Position numbers and translations under genes: made by a program. Below the pieces are notes generated by a model that had not been told where the DNA came from, ran no database searches, and worked only from the letters and a program-made list of their open reading frames with translations. A stretch of DNA of 64,000 nt from Bog-473 sp036268485 (GTDB lineage Bacteria; Actinomycetota; Acidimicrobiia; Acidimicrobiales; RAAP-2), in NCBI GenBank assembly GCA_036268485.1, contig DATAUC010000017.1:1-64000 (forward strand), in the 5' to 3' direction. This document shows positions 14,500-23,297 of this stretch, one piece after another (positions within the stretch are counted from its first letter, which is position 1; each line of letters starts with the position of its first letter).

Positions 14500-16776
14500 A
14501 TGGCATCAGGCGGATCGGGCACCGACACAGGCATCCTGGAGCGGCTGGCCCGCTCGGTCATCAAATGGCGCCGGGCCGTGCTGGCCGGGGGCCTGCTGAT
14601 CATTATCGGCGGCGGCATCTTCGGTCTCAATGTGGGGCCACACCTCTCCCAGGGCGGGTTCGACGGACCCTCCGAGCCTTCGTCCGTCGCTTCGAGCGTG
14701 CTGGAGGGCCACTTCCACGCCGGCGCTCCCAACGTCACCGTGCTCGTCACGGCCCGAAAGGGCACGGTCAACAGCCCGGCCGCGGCGGCGGCAGGACTGG
14801 CCATCACCCACCGACTCGAGGCCGAGCGTTACGTGGCCAACGTCCAGTCGTACTGGACCCTCGGGTCGCCGGCCGCCCTGCGGGCCGATGGCCAGCGTCA
14901 GGCCGTCATCGCCTTCCGCATTGAAGGTACCCAGAACCAGTTCGTGCAGCGTGAGCAGGCCATCGCCGCCACCCTGGACCACGTCCCGGCCGGCATCTCG
15001 GTGCAGCTGGGCGGATTCGCGCCGGCCTTCTCGCGGGTCGATTCGCTCATTGAGCGGGGCGTGCTCATTTCCGAGGCCATCGCCGTGCCCCTCACCATGC
15101 TGCTCCTGCTCTTCGTCTTCGGCTCCGTCATCGCCGCCGCCATGCCTCTGACGATCGCCGGGGTAGCGGTCATCGGCACCCTGGCCATCCTCCGGCTGCT
15201 CTCCACCTTCACCGAGGTCTCCGTCTTCGCCGAGAACCTCACCACCGCCCTCAGTTTCGGGCTGGCCATCGACTACAGCCTTTTCGTGGTCTCGCGCTAC
15301 CGAGAAGAGTTGGAAACCGGGGCCAGCTACGACGAGGCCCTGACCCGGGCGGTCTCCCGAGCCGGTCGGACCGTGTTCGGGAGCGCCTTGACCGTCATGG
15401 CCGCCTTGGCCGTGCTCCTTGTCTTCCCCATCGATTTCCTGCGCTCCATCTCGCTGGCCGGCATGGCCGTGGCAGCGTTGGCCGGCCTCTCGGCCCTGTT
15501 GGTCTTGCCGGCCGCCCTCTCCGCCCTGGGGCCGCGGATCAACTCGTTCGTGGTCTGGCGGCGCTCGGTCAGCCCTCCGAGCAACGGCTGGTGGCGCCGC
15601 ACCGCGGTCCGGGTGATGCGACATCCTCTCCCCTACGCCGCCGCCGCCATCACCGTGCTGGTGTTCCTGGCCACCCCCATCGTCGGTCTGCGCATGGGCT
15701 ACCTCGACGACCGGGTCCTGCCCACCACCGATCACCTACGCCAGACCGACGACACACTGCGGCGGGAGTTCGGCTCAGCCGAAGTGGGGGCCATTCAAGT
15801 CGTCATGCCCAGTTACGGCAGCGGACCGACCACCCTGCGCACGGTGAGCCAGCTCTACGGCTACGCCGAGCGGTTGTCAGAGTTGCCCAAGGTGTCGCGC
15901 GTGGAGACGGCCATGGGCTTCTTCATCAAGGGGCAGCACGTCACCGTGCCCGCCTCCTATTCGAATCAGTATCTCGAACCGGGTGGCACCTGGTTCGCCG
16001 TCCTGCCGTCGGTTGACCCGCTTTCCGTGCAATCCGAATCGGTCGTGCGGTCGGTGCGGGCCACGCCCTCTCCCCATCCGGTGTTGGTGGGCGGCGTGTC
16101 GGCCCAATTCCTGGACTCCACCTCGGTGATCGAGTCCCGTATGCCGTTGGCCTTCGGCCTGATCGCCGTGGTCATGTTCGTCATTCTCTTCATGCTGTTC
16201 GGCAGTGTGGTGATTCCGATCAAGGCTCTGCTGCTCAATCTGCTCAGCCTGTCCGCCACCTACGGGGCCATGGTCTGGATGTTCCAGGACGGCCACCTTT
16301 CGGGGCTGTTGAACTTCACGGCAACGGGAAGCCTGATCGCCGCCATCCCCGTGATGATGTTCTGCGTCGCCTTCGGGCTCTCCATGGACTACGAGGTTTT
16401 CCTCATCTCCCGCATCAAGGAGGAGCGCGACAACGGCGCCACCAATGAGGAGGCCATTGCCGCTGGCCTCCAGCGCAGTGGCCGCATCATCACGGCCGCC
16501 GCGCTGCTCATGGCCGTGGTCTTCCTGAGCCTGGTCTCCAACGAGATCTCCTCCATCAAGCTCTTCGCCGTCGGACTGTGCCTGACCGTCCTGGTCGACG
16601 CCTTCCTCATTCGGGGCACGCTGGTCCCGGCCTTCATGAAGATCCTGGGCGACCTGAACTGGTGGGCGCCGGCTCCCATGAAGCGCTTCCACGAGCGGCG
16701 GGGCCTCGTCCTCGAGATCCCCGAGGTAGTCCCGGCACCCATCGCCGTCCCACAGCTCGAAGGGGCCAACGCTTAA
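14500..16776 (+). CDS. MMPL-family RND-type membrane exporter
   Basis: 758 residues. The MmpL duplication is clear: TM1 at ~25-43, an extracytoplasmic porter domain to ~175, five helices to ~350 (with FGLAIDYSLFVVSRYREEL), then TM7 at ~375-395, a second porter domain and helices to ~720 (with FGLSMDYEVFLISRIKEE). The Asp-Tyr pairs in these helices are the proton-relay residues of actinobacterial MmpL exporters. Substrates of the family are lipids and hydrophobic compounds. It opens a plus-strand run with lipid/CoA-type genes, but the gap to the next start (70 bases) leaves co-transcription open. A 9-bp direct repeat (GCATGGCAT at 14481 and 14498) overlaps the start and could be an operator. 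Confidence 0.92.
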   Translation: MASGGSGTDTGILERLARSVIKWRRAVLAGGLLIIIGGGIFGLNVGPHLSQGGFDGPSEPSSVASSVLEGHFHAGAPNVTVLVTARKGTVNSPAAAAAGLAITHRLEAERYVANVQSYWTLGSPAALRADGQRQAVIAFRIEGTQNQFVQREQAIAATLDHVPAGISVQLGGFAPAFSRVDSLIERGVLISEAIAVPLTMLLLLFVFGSVIAAAMPLTIAGVAVIGTLAILRLLSTFTEVSVFAENLTTALSFGLAIDYSLFVVSRYREELETGASYDEALTRAVSRAGRTVFGSALTVMAALAVLLVFPIDFLRSISLAGMAVAALAGLSALLVLPAALSALGPRINSFVVWRRSVSPPSNGWWRRTAVRVMRHPLPYAAAAITVLVFLATPIVGLRMGYLDDRVLPTTDHLRQTDDTLRREFGSAEVGAIQVVMPSYGSGPTTLRTVSQLYGYAERLSELPKVSRVETAMGFFIKGQHVTVPASYSNQYLEPGGTWFAVLPSVDPLSVQSESVVRSVRATPSPHPVLVGGVSAQFLDSTSVIESRMPLAFGLIAVVMFVILFMLFGSVVIPIKALLLNLLSLSATYGAMVWMFQDGHLSGLLNFTATGSLIAAIPVMMFCVAFGLSMDYEVFLISRIKEERDNGATNEEAIAAGLQRSGRIITAAALLMAVVFLSLVSNEISSIKLFAVGLCLTVLVDAFLIRGTLVPAFMKILGDLNWWAPAPMKRFHERRGLVLEIPEVVPAPIAVPQLEGANA

Positions 16777-16846
16777 GGCCCTGTGCCAACATGGGCCCCG
16801 TCCAGCACCCGTCTTCGAAGTGGGCGCTGCACACTGCGGGGGACCT

Positions 16847-17614
16847 GTGGGACAGCTCGACGACAAGGTGGTGCTCCTGAGCGGTGGGGCCTCGGGCATC
16901 GGCCGGGCCACCGCCCGCCTGCTGGCCCGCGAGGGCGCCTCCGTGGTCGTGGGCGACGTCGTTTTCGAGGGTGCCGAGGAGGTGGCCCGGGCCATCACCG
17001 ACGATGGCGGTCAGGCCGTGGCCACGCGCTGTGACGTCCGCAACGAAGAGTCCGTAGCGGCCTTTGTTGCGCTGGCGGTCGAAGTATTCGGTGGTGTCGA
17101 CGGCCTGGACCACAACGCGTCGTGGTCGCACCCCCGCCTCGATACCGATGCCGTCGACATCGACCTGGGCGTGTGGGACCGTGTCCTGCAGACCAACACG
17201 CGGGGCGCGTTGCTCCTGGCCCGCCACGCCATCCCGCACATGATCGAACGCGGCGGCGGCTCGATCGTCAACATCTCGTCGGGTACCAGCACCATCGGTG
17301 AGTCGACCCGCGTCGCCTACGGCGTCTCGAAGGCGGCCATCAACCAGCTGACCCGCCATCTGGCCACCCGCTACGGGCGCGACGGCATCCGGGCCAACGC
17401 CATCGCTCCCGGTTTCATCCTGACCGAGACGGCCCGGGCCAATGTGCCCGACGACACCCAGGCCCGCCTGGCCGCCTCCAACCCCACCCGGCGACTGGGC
17501 CGACCCGAGGACATCGCCCAGGCCGTCGTCTTCTTGTGCAGTGACGCCTCGACCTACATCAACGGGCAGCTCCTCCACGTGGATGGCGGCCATCAAATTG
17601 CCGGGATCATGTAG
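16847..17614 (+). CDS. SDR-family NAD(P)-dependent oxidoreductase
   Basis: 255 residues from the GTG at 16847, which follows GGGGGA; the open frame extends to a GTG at 16820. The Rossmann glycine motif appears as SGGASGIGRA (residues ~12-21), the catalytic set as NISSGTS and YGVSKAA, and the usual ending as GQLLHVDGGHQI. The NAG motif is altered to NAS (DHNASWSH). The length is typical. It directly abuts the next SDR gene (ATG right after TAG), and an enoyl-CoA hydratase follows, suggesting fatty-acid, steroid or alicyclic acyl-CoA turnover. Confidence 0.88.
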   Translation: MGQLDDKVVLLSGGASGIGRATARLLAREGASVVVGDVVFEGAEEVARAITDDGGQAVATRCDVRNEESVAAFVALAVEVFGGVDGLDHNASWSHPRLDTDAVDIDLGVWDRVLQTNTRGALLLARHAIPHMIERGGGSIVNISSGTSTIGESTRVAYGVSKAAINQLTRHLATRYGRDGIRANAIAPGFILTETARANVPDDTQARLAASNPTRRLGRPEDIAQAVVFLCSDASTYINGQLLHVDGGHQIAGIM

Positions 17615-18517
17615 ATGAGCGAACGACGCGTTGCCCTGGTCACCGGGGCCAGCCGCGGTATCGGGCGCTGCGGTGCCCTGGCCCTGGCCCGCCGCGGCTT
17701 TGACGTGGCCATCACCGCTCGCACCGTGCGCGAAGGCGAGGGGCGCGCTCACCCGTCCAGCGTTCGTGCCGCCGACACGTCCGTGCCCATCGCCGGCAGT
17801 CTGGAAACGACGGCGGCCGAAATCGAGGCGCTGGGCCGCTCCTGCTTGACCATCCCCATGGACCTCATGGAGCGCCCCGACATCCACCGGGTGGCGGACC
17901 AGGTCCTGGACCAGTGGGGCCGGGTCGATGTCCTGTTCAACAACGCCATCTACCAGGGTCCCGGCACCATGGACCGGGTGCTGGACCTGCCGATCGAACT
18001 GGCCGAGCGGTGCCTGGTCGGTGATTACCTGCACCCGCTGCTGCTGACCCAGTTGCTGCTGCCCCAGATGCTCGAGCGGGGCGAGGGGCGGCTGGTCAAC
18101 ATGCTCTCCGAAGCCGCCTTCACTACACCGCCGGCTCCGGCCGGCGCGGGCGGCTGGGGCGTGGCCTACGCCGCAGCCAAGGCGGCCTTCCACCGGGTGA
18201 CCGACATGTGCCACGTGGAGTTCTTCGCCAGCGGTGTCTGGTCCTTCAGCATTGCTCCAGGCCTGACGCTGACCGAATCCATGCGGGCCTCGGGTACCGA
18301 CAAGATCCTCATCGACGCCGGCCATGCGCCCGCCCCGCCCGAAGTGGCGGGCGAAGTAGCGGCCTGGCTGGGTGCCGCACCCGAAGCGGAACGCTTCGCC
18401 GGGCAGATGGTGTCGTCGCGCTCGTTGTGCAAGGAACTGGGTCTGGTGCCCGGATGGCCGGCGCCGCGCCAGAACATGCCCCGATCAACCGAAACAAAGG
18501 AGCGTCAAAGTGGATGA
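17615..18517 (+). CDS. SDR-family oxidoreductase
   Basis: 300 residues, longer than a typical SDR. The cofactor motif is TGASRGIGRC (residues ~10-19), NNAIYQG occupies the NNAG position, and the active-site motif is YAAAK with Ser in NMLSEA. A ~40-residue insertion after the second strand (EGRAHPSSVRAADTSVP) and an extended C-terminus distinguish it. The start ATG follows the previous stop without a gap, and its 3' end overlaps the GTG of the enoyl-CoA hydratase gene by 8 bases, so the genes are translationally linked. Confidence 0.88.
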   Translation: MSERRVALVTGASRGIGRCGALALARRGFDVAITARTVREGEGRAHPSSVRAADTSVPIAGSLETTAAEIEALGRSCLTIPMDLMERPDIHRVADQVLDQWGRVDVLFNNAIYQGPGTMDRVLDLPIELAERCLVGDYLHPLLLTQLLLPQMLERGEGRLVNMLSEAAFTTPPAPAGAGGWGVAYAAAKAAFHRVTDMCHVEFFASGVWSFSIAPGLTLTESMRASGTDKILIDAGHAPAPPEVAGEVAAWLGAAPEAERFAGQMVSSRSLCKELGLVPGWPAPRQNMPRSTETKERQSG

Positions 18518-19277
18518 ACTGATCCGCGTGGAGATCGGCACCCACGCCCCCCGGGTGGCCGTGGTCACCCTGACCGACGGCGAGCGGCGCAACGCCATCA
18601 CGCCCGCCATGAACGAGCAGTTCCTGAGCGTGTTCGACGCCCTCGAAACCGACAGCAGTGTCGGCGCCGTGGTGCTCACCGGCTAGGGTTCGTCGTTCTG
18701 CGCCGGGGCCAACCTGGCCCATCTGGGCGATACCCCGTCGCAGGACGGGTTGCGCGGCATTTACGAAGGCTTCCTGCGCGTGGCCCGTACTCCGCTTCCT
18801 ACCGTGGCCGCCGTCAACGGCCCCGCCGTGGGTGCCGGCATGAACCTGGCCTTGTGCTGCGACGTCCGCTTGGCCGGCACCTCCGCTCGCTTTGATACCC
18901 GCTTCTTGCAGCTGGGCATTCATCCGGGTGGCGGCCACACTTGGATGCTGCGCCGGGCCGTCGGCCCGCAGACAGCTATGGCCGCCGTCGTGTTCGGTGA
19001 GGTGCTCAGTGCGGCCGAAGCCGAGCGGCACGGATTGGTCTTCAAGTGCCTCCCCGATGACGAATTGTTGGGCGCCGCCGTCACGATGGCCGAGCGGGCC
19101 GCTGCCGCCCCACCCGAACTGGTGCGTCGGACCAAGCAGTCGATCATCCACATAGGCGAGGTCGACACGCATGAGCAGGCGGTGACCGACGAACTGGCCG
19201 TGCAGTGGTGGTCCATGGCCCAGCCGGAGTTCGCCGAGCGGGTGCGCTCGTTGCAGCGCCAGATCTCCAAGTCGTAG
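18510..19277 (+). pseudogene. Enoyl-CoA hydratase/isomerase gene interrupted by an in-frame TAG
   Basis: GTG start with AAAGGAG upstream. The frame encodes a full ~255-residue crotonase: VVLTG, then TAG at 18684-18686, then GSSFCAGANLAHLGD and the oxyanion segment NGPAVGAGMNLALCCDVRL. The frame is identical before and after the stop and both halves align to the family without a gap. A single substitution (for example GAG to TAG) explains it. The downstream half keeps normal codon use, which points to recent inactivation, sequencing error, or readthrough. An internal restart at 18750 would lack the first oxyanion-hole region. The gene ends an SDR-SDR-hydratase unit. Confidence 0.9.
18684..18686 (+). 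other. In-frame nonsense codon in the enoyl-CoA hydratase gene
   Basis: TAG sits in the loop between VVLTG and GSSFCAGA, a position that is usually a small or acidic residue in crotonases. No other in-frame stop occurs between 18510 and 19277. Confidence 0.9.
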
Positions 19278-19335
19278 GAGCCCGCCGGTCGTCATGGCCG
19301 CGGGACGCGGGCCAATCCTCCGGTACGGTCGCTGA

Positions 19336-19950
19336 ATGCCCCCCGACGCGCCCATCGATCCCTTCGTCAACGTCATTCCGACGCCGGGCCTCGGTGGCGA
19401 GTCCTACGCCCGTTTCTTTGCCTACTTCGGACAGCTCCAGGACGCCGTCGTCACCGCCAACCCTCCGCAGGAGATCTGGGATCAGGTCTCGGAGCTGACC
19501 CAGGCCGCCCTCGACCTGCTCACCCCATGGGCGGCGCCTGAGAAGGAGCAACCGGCGGGCACCCGCGTCGACCTGCCCGGGCGCGGCAACCCGATGCTGA
19601 TCCCCTTCGTGAAGGAAGAGGAGTCACCGGGACATGTGAGCGGGCGGGCCGAGTTCCGGCCCTTCCACCTCGGCGGTCATGCCGCCGCCCACGGCGGGAC
19701 CCTGCCACTCCTCTTCGACGAGGTCATGGGCCGGGTAGCCAACGCCGACCGGCGCGCCGTGGCCCGCACGGCCTACCTCAAGGTGAACTACCGCAACATC
19801 ACGCCGCTGGGTCGCTGGCTCCATGTCGAGGCATCCCTCGACCGACAAGAAGGTCGCAAGCGCTGGATCAGCGGCCGACTGACGGACGGGGCGACGCTCG
19901 TGGCCGACGCCGAGGGGTTGTTCATCGAGTTGCTCCCGGGTCAGCCCTGA
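19336..19950 (+). CDS. Hotdog-fold (PaaI-like) acyl-CoA thioesterase family protein
   Basis: 204 residues. The C-terminal ~120 residues form a hotdog domain: GHAAAHGGTLPLLFDEVMG is the family helix with the catalytic-region Asp/Glu, followed by ARTAYLKVNYRNITPLG and LHVEASLDRQEGRKRWI strands. The first ~85 residues are an extra helical segment common in actinobacterial members. The product would release free acids from CoA thioesters; the substrate is unknown. Its stop overlaps the MFS start as TGATG. Confidence 0.82.
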   Translation: MPPDAPIDPFVNVIPTPGLGGESYARFFAYFGQLQDAVVTANPPQEIWDQVSELTQAALDLLTPWAAPEKEQPAGTRVDLPGRGNPMLIPFVKEEESPGHVSGRAEFRPFHLGGHAAAHGGTLPLLFDEVMGRVANADRRAVARTAYLKVNYRNITPLGRWLHVEASLDRQEGRKRWISGRLTDGATLVADAEGLFIELLPGQP

Positions 19951-21449
19951 TGGCCGACGGCGAGCTCGCCTTCGGCAGCAGCCAGGGTCGCTGGGTCATC
20001 GCGGCCACCGTGCTCGGTTCGGGCATCGCCTCGCTGGATGCGACGGTCGTCGGCATCGCCCTCCCCTCTATCGGCCGCACCTTCCACAGCGGTGTCGGCA
20101 CCCTCCAGTGGGTGGTCACCGGGTACGCGTTGACCCTGGCCGCCTTTCTGCTCCTGGGGGGATCGCTGGGTGATCGTCTCGGCCGCAAACGCGTCTTCTC
20201 GGTCGGCGTGGTCTGGTTCGCCCTCTCCTCCGTGTTGTGCGGGCTGGCGCCATCGGCCGGGTTTCTCATCGCGGCGCGGGTGCTCCAGGGCATCGGCGGC
20301 GCCCTCCTCACGCCGGCCAGCCTGGCCATCCTGCAGGCCTCCTTCCGGGCCGATGACCGGTCCCGGGCCATCGGCGCCTGGTCGGGCCTGGGTGGGGTGG
20401 CCACGGCGGCCGGTCCGCTGGTGGGCGGCTACCTCATTGCCGCCGGCTCCTGGCGCTGGGTCTTCTTCATCAACATCCCGATCTCACTGGGCGTCCTGCT
20501 CGTGGCCGCCCGCCACGTGCCCGAGACGAGCGATCCGACCAGCGCGGGCACGGTTGACGGCAGCGGGGCCGCGCTGGCCGTGCTCTTTCTGGCCGGGCTC
20601 ACCTACGGCCTCATTGAAGGACCCGGTCACGGGTGGACCAGTGCCGGTGTCCTGGGTGGCTTGATCCTGGCCAGCGTGGCCGGACCGCTGTTCTTACTGG
20701 TGGAGCACCGACGAGCCAATCCGATGCTGCCCTTGGGGGTCTTCCGCACCCGCCAGTTCAGCGGGGCCAACGCAGTCACCTTCATCGTCTACGGGGCCCT
20801 GGGCGGCGCGCTCTTCCTGCTGCCCATCGAGCTGCAACTGGTCTCGCGCTACAGCCCACTCAGCTCGGGCCTGGCCCTGCTCCCGGTGACCGTCATCATG
20901 CTCACCCTCTCGGCGCGCTCGGGCCAGCTGGCGGCCCGCATCGGCCCCCGCCTGCAGATGACGGTCGGCCCGTTCATCGTCGGCGCCGGACTCATCCTCT
21001 TGTGGAGGGTCACCGGCGACAGCAACTACCTCACCGGCGTCTTCCCAGCCGTCCTCGTCTTCGGTCTCGGTCTGGCCGTGACGGTGGCCCCGTTGACCTC
21101 AACCGCCATGGGGGCGGCGCCGGCCGAACACGCTGGCGTGGCGTCCGCCGTCAACAATGTGGTGGCCCGGGCGGCCGGGCTGCTGGCGGTGGCCGTCCTG
21201 CCGCTGCTGGCCGGGATCACCGGTGCCGCGGCGCTGCATCCCTCGCACTTCGCCCACGGCTTCCGCACCGCCGTGGTCATCGCCGGGCTGACCTGTGCCG
21301 CCGGTGGGGCGCTCGCCGCGGCGACCATCCGCAATCCAACCGGTTCGGGACATCTCCGTCATGGTCATCTGCGGCAGTACCACTGCGCCGTCGACGGCGC
21401 CCCGCTCCAGCCGGATCAGCCGGGTGCGCAAGCGGCGTCGGCCGCCTGA
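19950..21449 (+). CDS. DHA2-family MFS drug exporter (EmrB/QacA type)
   Basis: 499 residues with about 14 transmembrane helices. Family motifs: LDATVVGIALPSI in TM1 (motif D1), LGGSLGDRLGRKRVF after TM2 (motif A) and GPLVGGYLI in TM5 (motif C). It should export amphipathic compounds by proton antiport. It is coupled to the thioesterase gene upstream by a 1-base overlap. The last ~40 residues are hydrophilic, and the 3' end overlaps the convergent ABC ATPase gene by 34 bases. Confidence 0.92.
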   Translation: MADGELAFGSSQGRWVIAATVLGSGIASLDATVVGIALPSIGRTFHSGVGTLQWVVTGYALTLAAFLLLGGSLGDRLGRKRVFSVGVVWFALSSVLCGLAPSAGFLIAARVLQGIGGALLTPASLAILQASFRADDRSRAIGAWSGLGGVATAAGPLVGGYLIAAGSWRWVFFINIPISLGVLLVAARHVPETSDPTSAGTVDGSGAALAVLFLAGLTYGLIEGPGHGWTSAGVLGGLILASVAGPLFLLVEHRRANPMLPLGVFRTRQFSGANAVTFIVYGALGGALFLLPIELQLVSRYSPLSSGLALLPVTVIMLTLSARSGQLAARIGPRLQMTVGPFIVGAGLILLWRVTGDSNYLTGVFPAVLVFGLGLAVTVAPLTSTAMGAAPAEHAGVASAVNNVVARAAGLLAVAVLPLLAGITGAAALHPSHFAHGFRTAVVIAGLTCAAGGALAAATIRNPTGSGHLRHGHLRQYHCAVDGAPLQPDQPGAQAASAA

Positions 21450-22549
21450 ACATCGTCTGGCAACGAGCGCCGCATGGCCGTGTGCAGGCGATCGAAGGTG
21501 AGCACGCCCAGGTAGCGGTTGCCGTTGAACACGGGAATGGCCGGCGCGTCGTGTTGCAGGAGCTCGGCCAGGGCCACCCGCAGCGAGGTGCCCAGAGGGA
21601 TGCGGGCCGGGAACGGGCGCAGGTGGTCGCCCACCGTGCCGGCATAGGGCGGCTCCGGCCTGAGCCAGCCCTGCACCGCGCCGTCATCGACCACGACCGC
21701 CCACGGCTGGGCCGACCCGTGCACCAGTGCCGCCACGTCGGCCACGCTCTGGGTGCGCACAATCGTGATGGGGTCGATCAGATCATCTTCTTTCACATCG
21801 ACCACGGCCAGGCGCTTGACGCCGCGGTCCTCACCCACGAACTCGGCCACGAACGGCGTGGCCGGCCGCCCCAGGACCTCGGGTGGGGTGGCGTACTGCT
21901 CGAGGTGGCCGCCCTTGGAGAACACGGCGATGCGATCGGCCAACTTGGCCGCCTCGTCAATGTCGTGCGTCACCATGACGATGGTCTTCTTGATCTTCTT
22001 CTGCAGATCGAGCAGCAGGTTCTGCAGCCGCTGGCGCGTGATGGGGTCGACCGCCCCGAAGGGCTCGTCCATCAACAGCACGGGCGGATCCGCCCCGAGG
22101 GCCCGGGCCACGCCGACCCGCTGGCGCTCGCCACCCGAGAGCTCGTGGGGGTAGCGGCGGGCGTACTGTCCCGGCTCCAGGCCGACCAGGTCGAGCAGTT
22201 CCTCCACCCGGGCCTTGGTTTTCACTTTGTCCCACCCGAACAACCGGGGGACGGTGGCCACGTTGTCCTCCACCCGGCGATGCGGGAAGAGGCCCCCCTG
22301 CTGAATGACGTAGCCGATGCCCCGCCGGAGTTCGACCACATCCATGCCCAGGATGTCGCGCCCGTCGATGTAGATGGCGCCGCCCGAGGGCTCAATGAGC
22401 CGGTTGATCATGCGCAACGTCGTGGTCTTGCCACACCCGGAGGGGCCGACCAGGACGCAGATCTCGCCGTCCACGATCTCCAGCGTCAAGGCGTCGACGG
22501 CGACGTTGCCTGAGTCGTACCGCTTGGTCACCGCATCGAGCGAGATCAT
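21416..22549 (-). CDS. Glycine betaine/quaternary amine ABC importer, ATP-binding subunit with CBS domains
   Basis: 377 residues from the ATG at 22549; earlier starts extend into non-coding sequence. Walker A GPSGCGKTT, Q-loop YVIQQGGLFPH, signature LSGGERQR, Walker B VLLMDEPF and the H-loop VTHDIDEA are all present. About 120 C-terminal residues form a CBS pair (ITIVRTQSVADVAALVHGS and IPVFNGNRYLGVLTFDRLH), which in OpuA-type importers senses ionic strength or c-di-AMP. It is transcribed divergently from the two permease genes, with 73 bases between starts. Confidence 0.93.
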   Translation of the reverse strand: MISLDAVTKRYDSGNVAVDALTLEIVDGEICVLVGPSGCGKTTTLRMINRLIEPSGGAIYIDGRDILGMDVVELRRGIGYVIQQGGLFPHRRVEDNVATVPRLFGWDKVKTKARVEELLDLVGLEPGQYARRYPHELSGGERQRVGVARALGADPPVLLMDEPFGAVDPITRQRLQNLLLDLQKKIKKTIVMVTHDIDEAAKLADRIAVFSKGGHLEQYATPPEVLGRPATPFVAEFVGEDRGVKRLAVVDVKEDDLIDPITIVRTQSVADVAALVHGSAQPWAVVVDDGAVQGWLRPEPPYAGTVGDHLRPFPARIPLGTSLRVALAELLQHDAPAIPVFNGNRYLGVLTFDRLHTAMRRSLPDDVQAADAACAPG

Positions 22550-22622
22550 GCAGCACAACGCTAATGGCTCACGCTCGAGAGAGGCACCGCAGCGACGGGC
22601 GGCCGATAGCCTTCTCCCTATC

Positions 22623-23297
22623 ATGCTGGCGGAAGTCATCCGGTGGAGCTTCATCACCAAGCAGTGGTCGCTCATTCAGACGGACCTGATCCAGCATGTC
22701 GCCCTTACCTTCATTGCCGTGGGCATCGGCCTGGGCCTGTCGGTCCCGCTGGCCCTCCTGGCCTGGCGCTATCCCATCAGCCGGGGACCGCTGGTCGGGT
22801 TCTCCAGCCTGCTCTACATCATCCCGTCGGTCGCCCTCTTCTCCATCATCGGCGCCTACACCGGCTATGAAGCGTCGTACCTGACGGGCGAGATCGCCCT
22901 GGTCGGCTACACGTTGCTCATCCTGGTCTGGAATACCTTGGCCGGCCTGGCCGCCGTGCCGGCCGATGCCCGCGAGGCGTCGGTCGCCCTGGGCTATTCC
23001 AAGACCGCCACCCTGTGGCGGGTGGAACTCCCGTTGGCCCTGCCGTACATCTTCGCCGGACTGCGGGTGGCCACCTCGACCGTGGTCGGCCTGGTCACCG
23101 TCACAGCCCTCATCGGCCTGGGAGGCCTGGGTCAACTCATCACCTACGGCTTCAATGCCGACTACTACACGCCCATCATCGTGGCCCTGGTCTTCTCCAT
23201 CCTGTTGGCCGGACTGTGCGATCTGGCCTGGGTCGGGGTGGAACGCCTCTTGGTCCCCTGGAGCCGCGCCTCCAAGCGAGCGGCGGCGCGCGCCTGA
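22623..23297 (+). CDS. Quaternary amine ABC importer permease, first subunit
   Basis: 224 residues with five or six transmembrane helices (for example LTFIAVGIGLGLSVPLALLAW). It has the BPD permease loop EASVALGYSKTATLWRVELPLALP, which carries the EAA motif that docks onto the ATPase. The start ATG is at 22623, within a long open frame whose upstream part lies antisense to the ATPase gene. It resembles OpuCB/ProW-type permeases of betaine, choline or carnitine importers. Its stop overlaps the next permease start (TGATG). Confidence 0.92.
   Translation: MLAEVIRWSFITKQWSLIQTDLIQHVALTFIAVGIGLGLSVPLALLAWRYPISRGPLVGFSSLLYIIPSVALFSIIGAYTGYEASYLTGEIALVGYTLLILVWNTLAGLAAVPADAREASVALGYSKTATLWRVELPLALPYIFAGLRVATSTVVGLVTVTALIGLGGLGQLITYGFNADYYTPIIVALVFSILLAGLCDLAWVGVERLLVPWSRASKRAAARA

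Noticed and set aside
14506..15735. Long (409-codon) open frame antisense to the MmpL gene
   Set aside because: It is a GC-rich shadow frame with low-complexity Gly/Asp/His/Gln composition; the plus-strand MmpL protein is clearly real.
16634..18325. 563-codon open frame antisense to the two SDR genes
   Set aside because: Shadow of high-GC coding sequence; the SDR motifs are on the plus strand.
18684..18686. Reassignment of UAG as a sense codon in this organism
   Set aside because: Other genes use TAG as an ordinary stop (for example 17612-17614), so genetic code change is not supported by this single case.
20633..22513. 626-codon plus-strand open frame across the MFS and ABC ATPase genes
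   Set aside because: It spans two real genes in the wrong frames and has no domain; a composition artefact.
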